DNA from: JAEZAF01 sp964395665
GTDB lineage: Bacteria; Chloroflexota; Anaerolineae; Aggregatilineales; Phototrophicaceae
Reading direction: 5' to 3'
DNA length: 33,104 bases
Assembly: GCA_964395665.1 (NCBI GenBank)
Contig: CAYNDH010000031.1
Location: 1 to 33,104 of the forward strand
Part shown: in pieces, positions 1 to 8,338 of the stretch
How the letters are laid out: each line of letters starts with the position of its first letter
How positions within the stretch are numbered: position 1 is the first letter of the stretch
Notes under the pieces: model-generated
What the model saw: only the letters and a program-made list of their open reading frames with translations
What the model was told of the DNA's origin: nothing
The model's database searches: none
Made by a program: the position numbers and the translations under genes

Positions 1-1
1 G

Positions 2-70
2 ATGATCGTCCTGCTGCCGTGGAACTTTGTATTCAGCGAGTCTCGGCAGTATTCGGACGCAGTTAGTTAA
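2..70 (+). CDS. Possible C-terminal tail of a gene cut by the window edge
   Basis: The frame starting at base 2 stays open from the window edge to a TAA at 68-70 and encodes 22 residues, including IVLLPWNF. A hydrophobic strand followed by PWNF or AWNF resembles the C-terminal end of SAM-dependent C-methyltransferases acting on nucleotide sugars, where a similar motif comes shortly before the end. Only this tail is visible, and another frame is also open to a TAG nearby, so the identification is a guess from a very short segment. Confidence 0.25.
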   Translation: MIVLLPWNFVFSESRQYSDAVS

Positions 71-353
71 AGTTAACGTTTTGATGTGTCGCAGTATCCA
101 CAACACAGACTAATCGAGATACTCTTCGAGATTGGTTATGAGTAGATCCGTGTATCTACTCCAAAGAACGCACACGGACGCACCTTGAATCTCACGGAGT
201 ATATCGGATGTAGCACAAATGCCGTAAGTGAAGGTATCTACTAAACATCATACAGTCAAAACCCTATACGAAACTTAAGAGATGACATCGGGTACATTTC
301 AAAATGGTAGTGATTAGAGGGCAGGCAACCACATGTCCAAACTCCACTCTCAA
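71..353. other. Low-GC intergenic stretch with a small hairpin
   Basis: No convincing reading frame is present. Base composition is clearly more AT-rich than the flanking genes. The only structure I see is an 8-bp perfect inverted repeat, gagtagat at 140-147 and atctactc at 154-161, with a 6-base loop; it has no adjoining T run, so it is not a clear terminator. The right end abuts the stop codon of the minus-strand glycosylase gene. Confidence 0.5.
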
Positions 354-1028
354 TCAGGGGTTATCAGCCGGTTTTTCCTGTATGAGCGCATCCCGCAGGC
401 CGCTGATAAACTGGTTTTTCCCACCCTGTGCCGGATGACGAATTTTGACATGCGGAATGCTCATCAGTGTCAGCGAACGATCCGCGATATTGCCCACCGC
501 GATCACCTGTGAGCCGTTGAACAACTGCAACAGCGCACGCACAAACGGCTGCCCGATCAGGATTTCGGCAGCACGCGGTGTGCGGTTACTTAGCGGATTT
601 CCCGGCAGATGCGGATGAAACGGAAAGGCATTCCATACCAGCGCGGTGGTTTGCAGATCCGCCAGCGTTCCCCACAGGATCGAGCCGGTCTGATGGCTTC
701 TCGGCGCGGGTAGGCCCGGCTCGTCTACGGTCTGATAGCCATTGGCAAGCCCAAACAGATTCAGACCCGGCACGCCTTCCACCAGAAATCGTCCGCCCGC
801 CGGGACACCCGTCACCCGCATCCCCTGATATGATGGCGCTTCCAGCAGGAGCATCAAACGCGGCTGACGCTCGGCCATCTGCTCCAGATAGCGCAGCAGA
901 TTGGCGCGACGGACAGCGTTATAAGGGTTATCGCCAACCGCGTACGGGTTGGTGACATCAGGCAGCGGCGGCGTATTGGCAAGCTGGTCAATAAACGCTG
1001 AAAAAGGCGTGAAATCTGCTACTGTCAT
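354..1028 (-). CDS. Uracil-DNA glycosylase superfamily protein
   Basis: This 224-residue protein looks like a member of the uracil-DNA glycosylase fold, whose members flip out and excise damaged bases in base-excision repair. Supporting segments are LLLEAPSYQG near the N-terminus, the WNAFPFHPH stretch in the middle followed by PLSNRTP, and a C-terminal RHPAQGG that matches the position of the catalytic HPS/HP loop. The reading frame extends upstream to 1091, but those 21 residues are translated from an intergenic palindromic repeat (TGTAGGGGCG at 1051), so I place the start at the ATG at 1028. The substrate is not predictable; the family includes uracil glycosylases and proteins of unknown specificity. 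It stands alone, with the acyl-CoA dehydrogenase upstream on the same strand. Confidence 0.7.
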   Translation of the reverse strand: MTVADFTPFSAFIDQLANTPPLPDVTNPYAVGDNPYNAVRRANLLRYLEQMAERQPRLMLLLEAPSYQGMRVTGVPAGGRFLVEGVPGLNLFGLANGYQTVDEPGLPAPRSHQTGSILWGTLADLQTTALVWNAFPFHPHLPGNPLSNRTPRAAEILIGQPFVRALLQLFNGSQVIAVGNIADRSLTLMSIPHVKIRHPAQGGKNQFISGLRDALIQEKPADNP

Positions 1029-1050
1029 ATGACCCTGCAAACCCGTTTGA

Positions 1051-1139
1051 TGTAGGGGCGGACCTGCGTGTCCGCCCGCAGCAACCGACAACCAGCGGGC
1101 GATGACGTGTGATGCGCAGCATCATCCATCGCCCCTACA
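1051..1139. repeat. Palindromic intergenic repeat, about 89 bp
   Basis: TGTAGGGGCG at 1051-1060 is perfectly inverted as CGCCCCTACA at 1130-1139. Inside the left half, gcggac and gtccgc form a short secondary hairpin (1058-1075). The same GTAGGGG/CCCCTAC style of ends recurs in other gaps of this window. It has no coding capacity and fits a REP- or MITE-like non-autonomous element lying between the glycosylase and the acyl-CoA dehydrogenase. Confidence 0.65.
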
Positions 1140-1222
1140 CATGAGCATTTTTGCAAATGTCAAACTTATATACCGGAATGCTGCCGCCACTTTCCGTGAC
1201 AGCAGCACAGAATTGCACCCAT

Positions 1223-2395
1223 TTACGCCATGTTCGGGATGCGCTCGTTCGCTTCCGCCAATACCCGACGTGCAATCACCAGCCGCTGGATCTCGCTCGT
1301 GCCTTCACCGATGCTCATCAGGCGCTGGTCACGGTACATACGCTCCACCGGATACTCGCGGCTGTAACCGTAACTTCCGTGGATCTGGATTGCCTCAAAG
1401 CAGACACGTTCGGCGACTTCACTGGCCTTGAGCTTCGCCATGGCCGCGATCTTGCCGAAGTCGCGCCCCTGATCCTTCATCCACGCCGCCTTGTAGACCA
1501 GTGTCCGCGCTGCTTCGATCTCCATCGCGGCATCCGCGATCTTGTTCTGAATCGACTGTTTGTTGGCGATCGGTTCGCCGAACGCATGGCGCTCCTGCGC
1601 ATACTTCACCATCTCTTCAAACGCGCCCTGCGCCAGCCCGACACTTAGCGCGCCGATGCTGATGCGGCCAGAGTCCAGCGTCTGCATGGTCTGATGAAAG
1701 CCGCGCCCTTCTTCACCGAGCAGATTTTCCGCCGGGACACGCGCATTCTCGAAGGTCAGCATCTGGGTCGGAGAGCCTTTCAGCCCCATCTTCTTCTCCG
1801 GTGGGTGGATCACCAGCCCTTCAGTGTCACGCTCGACCAGAAGATGGCTGAACCCGCGTGATCCGGCTTCGCGGTCGGTGCGGACCAGCACGACGATCAC
1901 CGGTGCATACTTCACATTCGTAATCCATGCCTTGTGACCGTTAATCACCCATGAGTCGCCATCACGGACAGCCACAGTCTGCGCCCCGTTCAGCAGATCG
2001 CTTCCCGCCTGCGGTTCGGTCAGGGCCAGCGCACCGAGTGACTCTCCACTCAACAGTTGGGGCAGATATTTCGCCTTCTGTGCATCGGTCCCCCAGCGGA
2101 CAATCGGCCCGCATCCCAGCCCGTTATGCGCCGAGATCGACAGCCCGGTCGAACCGCACACCCGCCCGATCTCTTCAACCGCAATCGACGCGCTGATCGT
2201 ATCCAGTTCAGAGCCGCCGTAGGCTTCCGGCACCTGTAAACTCAACAGGCCGAGATTCGCCATCTTGCGGACGGCTTCCCAGCGAAGTTCGCCGGTCTCA
2301 TCGACTTCTGCCGCGTAGGGCTTCAGCTCCGTCTCGCAGAAATCGCGCACGACACGCTGAAACATCTGTTGTTCTTCGTTCAGATCAAAATCCAT
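1223..2395 (-). CDS. Acyl-CoA dehydrogenase
   Basis: This 390-residue flavoprotein has the usual length of short-chain acyl-CoA dehydrogenases, which introduce the alpha-beta double bond in acyl-CoA with FAD and pass electrons to ETF. The sequence shows the N-terminal helical domain (FDLNEEQQMFQRVVRDF), the central FAD-binding signature LTEPQAGSD around residue 130, the beta-domain segment GSPTQMLTFENARVP, and the C-terminal EGTSEIQRLVIARRVL. The Glu of that EGTSEIQ motif corresponds to the catalytic base of SCAD and MCAD. Substrate length cannot be read from the sequence; butyryl or branched short-chain acyl-CoA would be typical. No ETF or beta-oxidation partner is adjacent, so it appears to be a single-gene unit. 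Confidence 0.93.
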   Translation of the reverse strand: MDFDLNEEQQMFQRVVRDFCETELKPYAAEVDETGELRWEAVRKMANLGLLSLQVPEAYGGSELDTISASIAVEEIGRVCGSTGLSISAHNGLGCGPIVRWGTDAQKAKYLPQLLSGESLGALALTEPQAGSDLLNGAQTVAVRDGDSWVINGHKAWITNVKYAPVIVVLVRTDREAGSRGFSHLLVERDTEGLVIHPPEKKMGLKGSPTQMLTFENARVPAENLLGEEGRGFHQTMQTLDSGRISIGALSVGLAQGAFEEMVKYAQERHAFGEPIANKQSIQNKIADAAMEIEAARTLVYKAAWMKDQGRDFGKIAAMAKLKASEVAERVCFEAIQIHGSYGYSREYPVERMYRDQRLMSIGEGTSEIQRLVIARRVLAEANERIPNMA

Positions 2396-2530
2396 AATGA
2401 GCTTTCCTGAATAGTTTCCCTAAGCTAGATCTAACGATGTTAAAACATTTTTCGCATATACTTATGGGCGTGGTGCAGTACAGTGTCCTGATAACAGGAA
2501 CCTTTCCACACCAGTTTGCGTATTATATCG

Positions 2531-2546
2531 CGGCTCCGAAGAGCCG
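2531..2546 (+). promoter_or_regulatory. Leader hairpin just before the TPR gene
   Basis: cggctc at 2531-2536 pairs perfectly with gagccg at 2541-2546 around a CGAA tetraloop. It ends 12 bases before the ATG at 2559. No Shine-Dalgarno sequence is visible between hairpin and start codon, so the structure sits where the ribosome would load. A regulatory role is inference. Confidence 0.4.
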
Positions 2547-2558
2547 TCAGTTCTGATT

Positions 2559-3080
2559 ATGACACGACTCACACAGCGGCTGGGCCTCACACGCTATGAA
2601 GCCGATGAATATTACAAAATAGGCATTGCAGCCTATGCCAAACGCGACTTCGACCATGCGCTGATTAATTTCTCGCATGCGATTGAGGCGCTGCCAACCT
2701 ATGCGGAATATTATGCGGCACGCGGTCTGGTGCGGCTGGACGATGGACATGACGCAGAAGCCACAGAGGACTTTGAGCAGGCGCTGAAGCTCTATCCCTA
2801 TGAGATGCTGGCGCACTATGGACTCGGCGTGGTGGCCTATCGCGAAAAAGAGTGGGATCAGGCGCTGGCCCATTTCCTGAATGCCTTTCGCAGTGACCAG
2901 AAGCGACCGGAAACGCTGTACTATCTGGCGCTGGTGTATCAGCACAGGGGCGAATACGCCAACGCACTTCAGGTGATGCAGCAGGCGCAGGCGGCGCTGG
3001 AAACCGCCGGGGATAAACGTAAGAGTGACGCGGGCAAATGGGTCAGAACCCTGGAGAAGCTCGTCGCCCAGGAAGGGTGA
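2559..3080 (+). CDS. Tetratricopeptide-repeat protein
   Basis: A 173-residue protein made of about four TPR units. Visible repeats include EYYKIGIAAYAKRDFDHALINFSHAIEAL, AEYYAARGLVRL..EATEDFEQALKLYP, LAHYGLGVVAYREKEWDQALAHFLNAF and PETLYYLALVYQHRGEYANALQVMQQAQ, each showing the usual G/A/Y pattern of paired helices (shown here in part). It has no signal peptide or membrane segment, so it is probably a cytoplasmic protein-binding scaffold. No partner domain is fused to it, and the neighbours (acyl-CoA dehydrogenase, divergent; RNase J, downstream with its own promoter) do not suggest a shared pathway. The start is the first ATG of the frame. Confidence 0.85.
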   Translation: MTRLTQRLGLTRYEADEYYKIGIAAYAKRDFDHALINFSHAIEALPTYAEYYAARGLVRLDDGHDAEATEDFEQALKLYPYEMLAHYGLGVVAYREKEWDQALAHFLNAFRSDQKRPETLYYLALVYQHRGEYANALQVMQQAQAALETAGDKRKSDAGKWVRTLEKLVAQEG

Positions 3081-3098
3081 AGCGCGTTCACTGATTTA

Positions 3099-3107
3099 TG
3101 CTATAAT
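3099..3107 (+). promoter_or_regulatory. Extended -10 promoter upstream of RNase J
   Basis: TG-c-TATAAT is a perfect sigma-A -10 hexamer with an extended -10 TG. There is no good -35 at the expected distance, as is common for extended -10 promoters. Transcription would start near 3114, giving a long leader of roughly 190 bases before the RNase J start codon. Confidence 0.55.
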
Positions 3108-3301
3108 GACGACATTACGTTTACAATGACAGGCAGATTTCTGCATAAAATTCCGACTTATATTTCTTGCAAGGCGATTGTATCACCATCTTTGTTCAGG
3201 ACTTACGCGCTGAGCCGTCAGTCTCGGTTCGCGTTTAGATGTACACATGGAACGGCATTCGTTAATTTGTTTACTGAATTTTCTATCCAGTAGAAAGGAT
3301 A

Positions 3302-4996
3302 ATGCCTGATGACGGATCATTGTCATCGGGTGCATTGCGTATGGCAAAAGCAAAACTGAAAATCATCGCCCTCGGGGGCGCCGGTGAAATCGGCAAGAAC
3401 ATGACGCTGTTCGAATATGGCAATGAAGCCATCATCGTCGATACGGGTATCATGTTCCCCACCAATGATATGCTGGGGGTGGATTACATCATCCCCGATT
3501 TCCGCTATCTGTTAGAGCGGAAAGACCTGAAGATCCATGCGATCTTCTACACACATGGTCATGAGGACCATACCGGCGCAGTCGCGCATGTGGTGGACAG
3601 CTTCCGCCGTGTGCCGATCTACGCGACACCACTGACATCCGGCCTGCTTGAAGTCAAGCTGCGCGATGCCAAGCTCTTCAATGAGACGACCATCCACACC
3701 TTCAAGGCAGGGGATAGCATCAAAGTCGGGCCGTTCACGCTCGAAAGCTTCCACATGTGCCACAGCATTCCGGACTGTGTTGGCTTCTCGATCCAGACAC
3801 CGGTTGGCAAGATCGTCCACAGCGGCGACTACAAGTTCGATAATACGCCGGTTGACGGCAAGCAGCCCGATTATGCACGTCTGGCGCAGCTCGGTAAAGA
3901 AGGCGTACTGATGCTTCTGGCAGACAGCACCAACGCCGACCGCCCCGGCTGGACACCGTCCGAAACGGTGATTGACGGCGCATTCAATCAGGTCTTCTCG
4001 CAGGCCAAAGGCCGCATCATCGTCTCGACCTTCGCCTCGCTGATCTCGCGTATCCAGCAGGTCGCCAACGCCGCGCAGAAGCACGGTCGTAAAATGGCAA
4101 TTGCCGGTTACAGCATGACGGCAAACGTCAAGATGGCGATGAGCATGGGGATTCTGAATATCCCTGAAGGGATGCTGGTCGATCTGAACAAGATCGATAC
4201 CATTCAGCCGCACAAGCTGGTCATTATGGTGACCGGTTCACAGGGTGAGCCGTCGGCGGTACTGGCGAAGATCGCCAACAACCAGCACCGTCAGCTCGAT
4301 GTGATGAAGGACGATACCATCGTACTGTCGTCGCATCCGATCCCCGGTAACGAGGAGATGGTGTCACGCATCATCAATAAACTGTTCCAGCGCGGCGCAA
4401 ATGTGATCTATGATCCCATTCTGCCGGTGCATGTCTCCGGCCACGCCTGCCAGGATGAAATGCGGCTGCTGCTGAATCTGGTCAAGCCGAAGTACTTCAT
4501 GCCTGTTCACGGAGAACTGCGCCATCTGCGGCAGCACGCGAAACTGGCCGTGGAGTCGGGTATCCCGGAGAAGAATATCTTCGTCGTGGAAAACGGCATG
4601 GTCCTGGAAATCGACAAGCAGCATGTCAGGCTCGGCGAGCGCATCCCCGGTGGTTATGTGTTCGTGGACGGCAGCGGCGTCGGTGACATCGGCCCATCCG
4701 TGATGCGCGACCGTGAGATGCTGGCGCGTGACGGCTTCCTGCTGGTCACAGTCGATGTCGATAAGAACACGGGCAAAGTGATTGGTGAGCCGGAGATCGT
4801 CTCACGTGGATTTATCTATCTGCGTGATGCCGACCAGCTTCTGGCACAGGTCAAGGATCTGGTCGCCGAGACGGTGAATGCCACGCGTGGGATGAATGGC
4901 CGCCGCCGCGAACGCCTTCAGGAAAACCTGAGCCGGATGCTCTTCAACGAGACAAAGCGCAAGCCGATGGTGTTCAGCATCATCAACGAGCGCTAG
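3302..4996 (+). CDS. rnj: Ribonuclease J (metallo-beta-lactamase/beta-CASP RNase)
   Basis: A 564-residue RNase J, the 5'-to-3' exonuclease and endonuclease that matures rRNA and degrades mRNA in many bacteria lacking RNase E. The N-terminal metallo-beta-lactamase domain begins with KIIALGGAGEIGKNM and carries the zinc motif THGHEDHTG (H85, H87, D89, H90). HSGDYKFD, the beta-CASP domain (residues about 200-360), SSHPIPGNE and HVSGHACQDE with FMPVHGELRHL follow in order. The C-terminal domain has SRGFIYLRD, as in other RNase J proteins. The ATG at 3302 has AAAGGA only 2 bases upstream; an in-frame ATG at 3341 (MAKAKLK) would match the conserved N-terminus equally well but has no ribosome-binding site. 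It is followed by an intrinsic terminator. Confidence 0.96.
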   Translation: MPDDGSLSSGALRMAKAKLKIIALGGAGEIGKNMTLFEYGNEAIIVDTGIMFPTNDMLGVDYIIPDFRYLLERKDLKIHAIFYTHGHEDHTGAVAHVVDSFRRVPIYATPLTSGLLEVKLRDAKLFNETTIHTFKAGDSIKVGPFTLESFHMCHSIPDCVGFSIQTPVGKIVHSGDYKFDNTPVDGKQPDYARLAQLGKEGVLMLLADSTNADRPGWTPSETVIDGAFNQVFSQAKGRIIVSTFASLISRIQQVANAAQKHGRKMAIAGYSMTANVKMAMSMGILNIPEGMLVDLNKIDTIQPHKLVIMVTGSQGEPSAVLAKIANNQHRQLDVMKDDTIVLSSHPIPGNEEMVSRIINKLFQRGANVIYDPILPVHVSGHACQDEMRLLLNLVKPKYFMPVHGELRHLRQHAKLAVESGIPEKNIFVVENGMVLEIDKQHVRLGERIPGGYVFVDGSGVGDIGPSVMRDREMLARDGFLLVTVDVDKNTGKVIGEPEIVSRGFIYLRDADQLLAQVKDLVAETVNATRGMNGRRRERLQENLSRMLFNETKRKPMVFSIINER

Positions 4997-5046
4997 ATAA
5001 TCCACCATTTCCATAAGGTGCTGATCAGCTTTTCTGATTGAGCAGT

Positions 5047-5087
5047 AAAAGCGCTGGTGATCTGCACAGGTCATCAGTGCTTTTTTG
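5047..5087 (+). terminator. Intrinsic terminator after RNase J
   Basis: aaaagcgctg at 5047-5056 pairs with cagtgctttt at 5075-5084 (one G-U pair), and the 3' arm runs into a T tract that continues as TTTTTTGTTTT. It lies about 50 bases after the RNase J stop codon and so ends that transcript. Confidence 0.8.
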
Positions 5088-5195
5088 TTTTATCGGTAAA
5101 ATACGGCAGGATATACGGGAGAATTGATCCCCTGTGGACGCCATATAGTGCGTGCCAGACATCCCAGAATCTGCACGATAAACCAGACTCATCGG

Positions 5196-5223
5196 TTGCC
5201 GTATATGGTAATCGGTGTATAAT
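5196..5223 (+). promoter_or_regulatory. Sigma-A promoter of the bifunctional-nuclease gene
   Basis: TTGCCG at 5196-5201 and a perfect TATAAT at 5218-5223 are separated by 16 bases. The start codon at 5277 is preceded by AAGGA at 5263-5267, so the leader would be about 45 bases. Confidence 0.65.
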
Positions 5224-5276
5224 CCTGAATCGGAAACATCAATACGTGAAATGACCTTATCTAAGGATTTACTGCT

Positions 5277-5819
5277 ATGGTTGAGGTGACAATCGATAGT
5301 ATCCGGGTGAGCCTGACTACCCAGCACCGGGTCGTGATCCTCAAAGACACCCTTTCAGAACGGTACCTGCCGATCTGGATTGGACAGTTCGAAGCGGAAG
5401 CGATCACGGTGGAACTGCAGGAGATCCCGCCGCAGCGCCCCTTCACACATGATCTGATCAAATCGGTCATTCGTGAACTGGGCGGCAAGGTCGTTCACAT
5501 TATCATCAATGAACTGCGGAACGATGTGTTCTATGCCAAGCTCGTTGTGGAACTGGATGGCCGTCAGATCGAGATCGACTCCCGCCCCAGTGACGCCATC
5601 GCCGTCGCCATCCGTACCAAGTCGCCGATTTTTGTCGGTGACGGCGTGATGTCGCGGGCCGGCATCGAGATGGAAGACGATGTTGAAGAACAGATCGCAT
5701 CCGAAAGCGCTAAACGCCGCCAGGGCGGTGATGTGGACGACCGCAAGCTAAGCGCGTTCGCTGACTTCGTGAATTCACTGGACCTCGACGATCTGGAATC
5801 AGCCGACGACGATAATTAA
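5277..5819 (+). CDS. Bifunctional nuclease family protein (DUF151)
   Basis: A 180-residue protein of the BFN/DUF151 family, whose plant and mycobacterial members have been linked to nuclease activity and stress responses. The family core spans residues 1-135: MVEVTIDSIRVSL, VVILKD..ERYLPIWIGQFEAEAI, the PFTHDLIKSVI segment, and DSRPSDAIAVAIRTKSPIFV. The last 45 residues are acidic (EDDVEEQ, SLDLDDLESADDDN) and look disordered. The start is well supported by AAGGA 9 bases upstream. It has its own promoter, and a hairpin follows, so it is likely monocistronic. The biochemical role in this organism is unknown. Confidence 0.9.
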   Translation: MVEVTIDSIRVSLTTQHRVVILKDTLSERYLPIWIGQFEAEAITVELQEIPPQRPFTHDLIKSVIRELGGKVVHIIINELRNDVFYAKLVVELDGRQIEIDSRPSDAIAVAIRTKSPIFVGDGVMSRAGIEMEDDVEEQIASESAKRRQGGDVDDRKLSAFADFVNSLDLDDLESADDDN

Positions 5820-5873
5820 ACCGAACGCAGGGTGTCCGGAGTGACGGCAGAGACCGTCCGACGCCTTACTGAC

Positions 5874-5906
5874 AAACGGTGCGGGAGCATATTTCCCGCG
5901 CCGTTT
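5874..5906 (+). terminator. Terminator-like GC-rich hairpin
   Basis: aaacggtgcggga at 5874-5886 pairs with tcccgcgccgttt at 5894-5906 (13 bp, one G-U pair, 7-base loop). It is not followed by a proper T run, so its efficiency as an intrinsic terminator is uncertain. It lies between the BFN-family gene and dnaB. Confidence 0.5.
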
Positions 5907-6028
5907 GCCATCTATAGCGCCGGTTCAGGTCACTAAAACGCCTGCCTGAAGCTGTACGCCACTCGCGGCCCGCGTAACATTTTCCTAACGAATCGATTCA
6001 TATCGACTGCAATCGCAAGCAAGAGGCC

Positions 6029-7387
6029 ATGACCAGCCAACCTCGAATGCTCTATGACCAGGTTCCCTTCAGCGAAGAAGCTGAAGAAGCGGTGATCGGC
6101 GCAGTGCTGATCAACCCGGAATCATATCTGACGGTGGCGAGCTTTCTGCGACCGGATGATTTTTACCTGCTGCGCCATCAGTACATCTGGAAGGCGCTGC
6201 AAAAACTGAATGACCGGGATGATCCGGTTGATTACCTGACTCTGATGCAGGAACTGCGCGATCAGGGTGTCCTGGACGAGATCGGCGGCGCACCGTATAT
6301 CACCCAGTTGATGTACAGCACACCGGCATCCATCCATGTCGAAGTCTATGGCCGGATTGTAGAACGCGCATCGGTACGGCGGCGGCTGCTGGTCGCGGCG
6401 GATGAGATCAAATCGCTGGCGGTTGATGAACAGATCGACATCGACAGCGTGATCATTGAAGCCGAGCGGCGCATGTTCAATGTGACGGAGCGCCAGCTCA
6501 AGCGTGAATTCATCCCGCTGCGCGACGCCGTCAGCAGCTACTTCGATCAGATCGAGCATCTGGTCAATAACCCGCACATCAAGCTGGGCGTGCCAAGCGG
6601 CTTCAAGGATCTGGACGAACTGCTGGGCGGCTTCCAGCGCTCCGACCTGCTGATCTTCGCCGGACGTCCGGGTATGGGTAAAACGTCGTTCATGCTCTCG
6701 ACCGCCGTCAACGCGGCCCGGATGGGCGCACGCATTGCCATCTTCACCATGGAAATGGGCGCTGATCAGCTCGTGCAGCGTATGATCTCGATGGAAACGG
6801 GCATTAACTCGCATCAGCTCCGTATGGGACGCCTCAACCAGCAGGAATATGCGCGGTTTGTCGAAGCGGCTGGCCGTATCAGCCGGTTTCAGATCTTTAT
6901 CGACGACACACCCGCCCTGAATCCGCTTCAGATGCGGACCAAGTGCCGCCGCCTTCAGCACGAGTACGGGCTGGATATGGTGATGGTGGACTATCTCCAG
7001 TTGATGAACGCGGGCGGGACGTATGAAAACAACCGCGTGCAGGAAATCAGCTATATCAGCCGTTCGCTGAAAGAACTGGCGCGTGAACTGAACGTGCCGA
7101 TCTTCTCTGCCGCGCAGCTTTCGCGTGCGGTGGAACAGCGGCAGGATAAGCGCCCACTGCTCTCCGACCTGCGCGAATCCGGATCAATTGAGCAGGACGC
7201 AGACATTGTGATGTTCCTGTATCGCGATGTGGTGTATAACGAAGCAACCGAGTTCCCGAATCAGGCTGATGTGCTGGTCTCGAAGCATCGTAACGGCGCG
7301 ACCGGTGTCATCTCACTGTACTTTGACAACGCGCTGACCAAATTCATGGACGGTGCAGTGCGGCGGGTTGATCTGGGTGAGTTGTAG
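6029..7387 (+). CDS. dnaB: Replicative DNA helicase DnaB
   Basis: A 452-residue hexameric helicase that unwinds DNA ahead of the replication fork and binds primase. The N-terminal domain (residues about 10-110) opens with PFSEEAEEAVIGAVLINPESY; the RecA-like motor has the Walker A GRPGMGKTS near residue 212, AIFTMEMGADQLVQRM just after it, the Walker B-type MVMVDYLQLM around 317, and the conserved KELARELNVPIFSAAQLSR..DLRESGSIEQDAD block. Length is typical and there is no intein. AGAGG lies a few bases upstream of the ATG. The next genes are a DnaD-like protein and a double DnaC-like ATPase, so this locus brings together the helicase with probable loader components. Confidence 0.97.
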   Translation: MTSQPRMLYDQVPFSEEAEEAVIGAVLINPESYLTVASFLRPDDFYLLRHQYIWKALQKLNDRDDPVDYLTLMQELRDQGVLDEIGGAPYITQLMYSTPASIHVEVYGRIVERASVRRRLLVAADEIKSLAVDEQIDIDSVIIEAERRMFNVTERQLKREFIPLRDAVSSYFDQIEHLVNNPHIKLGVPSGFKDLDELLGGFQRSDLLIFAGRPGMGKTSFMLSTAVNAARMGARIAIFTMEMGADQLVQRMISMETGINSHQLRMGRLNQQEYARFVEAAGRISRFQIFIDDTPALNPLQMRTKCRRLQHEYGLDMVMVDYLQLMNAGGTYENNRVQEISYISRSLKELARELNVPIFSAAQLSRAVEQRQDKRPLLSDLRESGSIEQDADIVMFLYRDVVYNEATEFPNQADVLVSKHRNGATGVISLYFDNALTKFMDGAVRRVDLGEL

Positions 7388-7406
7388 ATGCCCTGCGCCT
7401 GATTTA

Positions 7407-7565
7407 CTTTCAGGGGGTAGGTGTTGCATGTCTCGGCGCTGGCGGTACCTCACCCCTGAGAAACTGCGTTTCTCCATCCCCTTCTCCGGCAAACTTGTTT
7501 GCATGGAGAAGGGGCCGGGGGATGAGGTTTCCTAACACCGAGAGTTAAAAACCTACCCCTGAAAG
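7407..7565. repeat. Nested palindromic repeat element, about 159 bp
   Basis: The ends are inverted copies: ctttcagggggtaggt at 7407-7422 and acctacccctgaaag at 7551-7565 (one extra G on the left). Inside it, ccccttctcc at 7478-7487 pairs with ggagaagggg at 7505-7514, and cctcaccc near 7448 faces ggggatgagg. It has no coding capacity and starts 20 bases after dnaB, filling most of the dnaB-dnaD gap. It resembles the CCTCACCC...CCCCTTCTCC family of dispersed repeats. Confidence 0.7.
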
Positions 7566-7594
7566 GCACGCCTGCCACTGCTACAAGTCATAGC

Positions 7595-8338
7595 GTGATT
7601 ACAAAAGTTTGTGTTTCAGAGAAAGACCATTCGGACGTGAAAAAATTTGAAGGTTTCGGCGCTAAAACACGGTTTATCTCGCTGCCTGCCGAGACATTCA
7701 GCGAACTGCTGCCGCTGATTGATGATCTGGATGAGCTGAAGATCACGCTGTGGGCGCTGTGGGCGCTGCCTCAAAAAGAGAGCGACAGCGAAGGCTTCCG
7801 GTATCTGCGGGAAACCGACTTCAGTACCGAGTCCGCCGTGGAGATGCACGGTCTGCAAGGGGCATCACTGGCGATTGCGCTGCACCGGTGTGTCGATCGC
7901 GGGACGCTGTTCAGGGTCGAACTGGCGAATATCGACGAGATCCTCTACTTTGCCAACACAGCCAACGGTCGGCTGGCAGTGGAACAGATCAGGGCGGGAA
8001 GCTGGCGTATGGGCGATGCGGCAGACCCGGTACAGATCCTGCCAGAGCGCCCGAATGTCTATCGCATTTATGAAGAAAATATCGGCGCACTGACGCCGCT
8101 GATCGCAGATGATCTGAAGGATGCCGAGCGTGAATTCGGTGTCGAATGGGTGGCCGAGGCCATCGCGCTCAGCGTCTCGATGGAAAAGCGCAATCTCAAA
8201 TATGTGCGCGCCATTCTGAAGCGCTGGAAACAGGAAGGTAAGCATGAAACCCACCAGGGACATACTCGACAGGCTAATGATGGAACAACAGACCAACGGT
8301 CCATCTTCGGGAAATACGCCGATTACTTCGAACGGTGA
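7595..8338 (+). CDS. DnaD-domain replication protein
   Basis: A 247-residue protein with the two parts of DnaD-like primosomal proteins: an N-terminal winged-helix-type region with LLPLIDDLDELKITLWALWAL (about residues 33-55), and a DnaD/DnaB2 domain near 152-220 with YRIYEENIGALTPLIADDL, FGVEWVAEAIALSV and NLKYVRAILKRWKQEG, the last carrying the YxxxILxxW-type motif that contacts DNA. In Firmicutes such proteins help load the replicative helicase. The start is uncertain: GTG at 7595 has no clear ribosome-binding site, and GTG at 7637 is an alternative. The last 95 bases overlap the next gene in another frame, which suggests translational coupling. Confidence 0.8.
   Translation: MITKVCVSEKDHSDVKKFEGFGAKTRFISLPAETFSELLPLIDDLDELKITLWALWALPQKESDSEGFRYLRETDFSTESAVEMHGLQGASLAIALHRCVDRGTLFRVELANIDEILYFANTANGRLAVEQIRAGSWRMGDAADPVQILPERPNVYRIYEENIGALTPLIADDLKDAEREFGVEWVAEAIALSVSMEKRNLKYVRAILKRWKQEGKHETHQGHTRQANDGTTDQRSIFGKYADYFER

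Noticed and set aside
6122..6961. A 279-residue open frame antisense to dnaB
   Set aside because: It overlaps the conserved N-terminal and Walker A parts of dnaB and carries no recognisable features.
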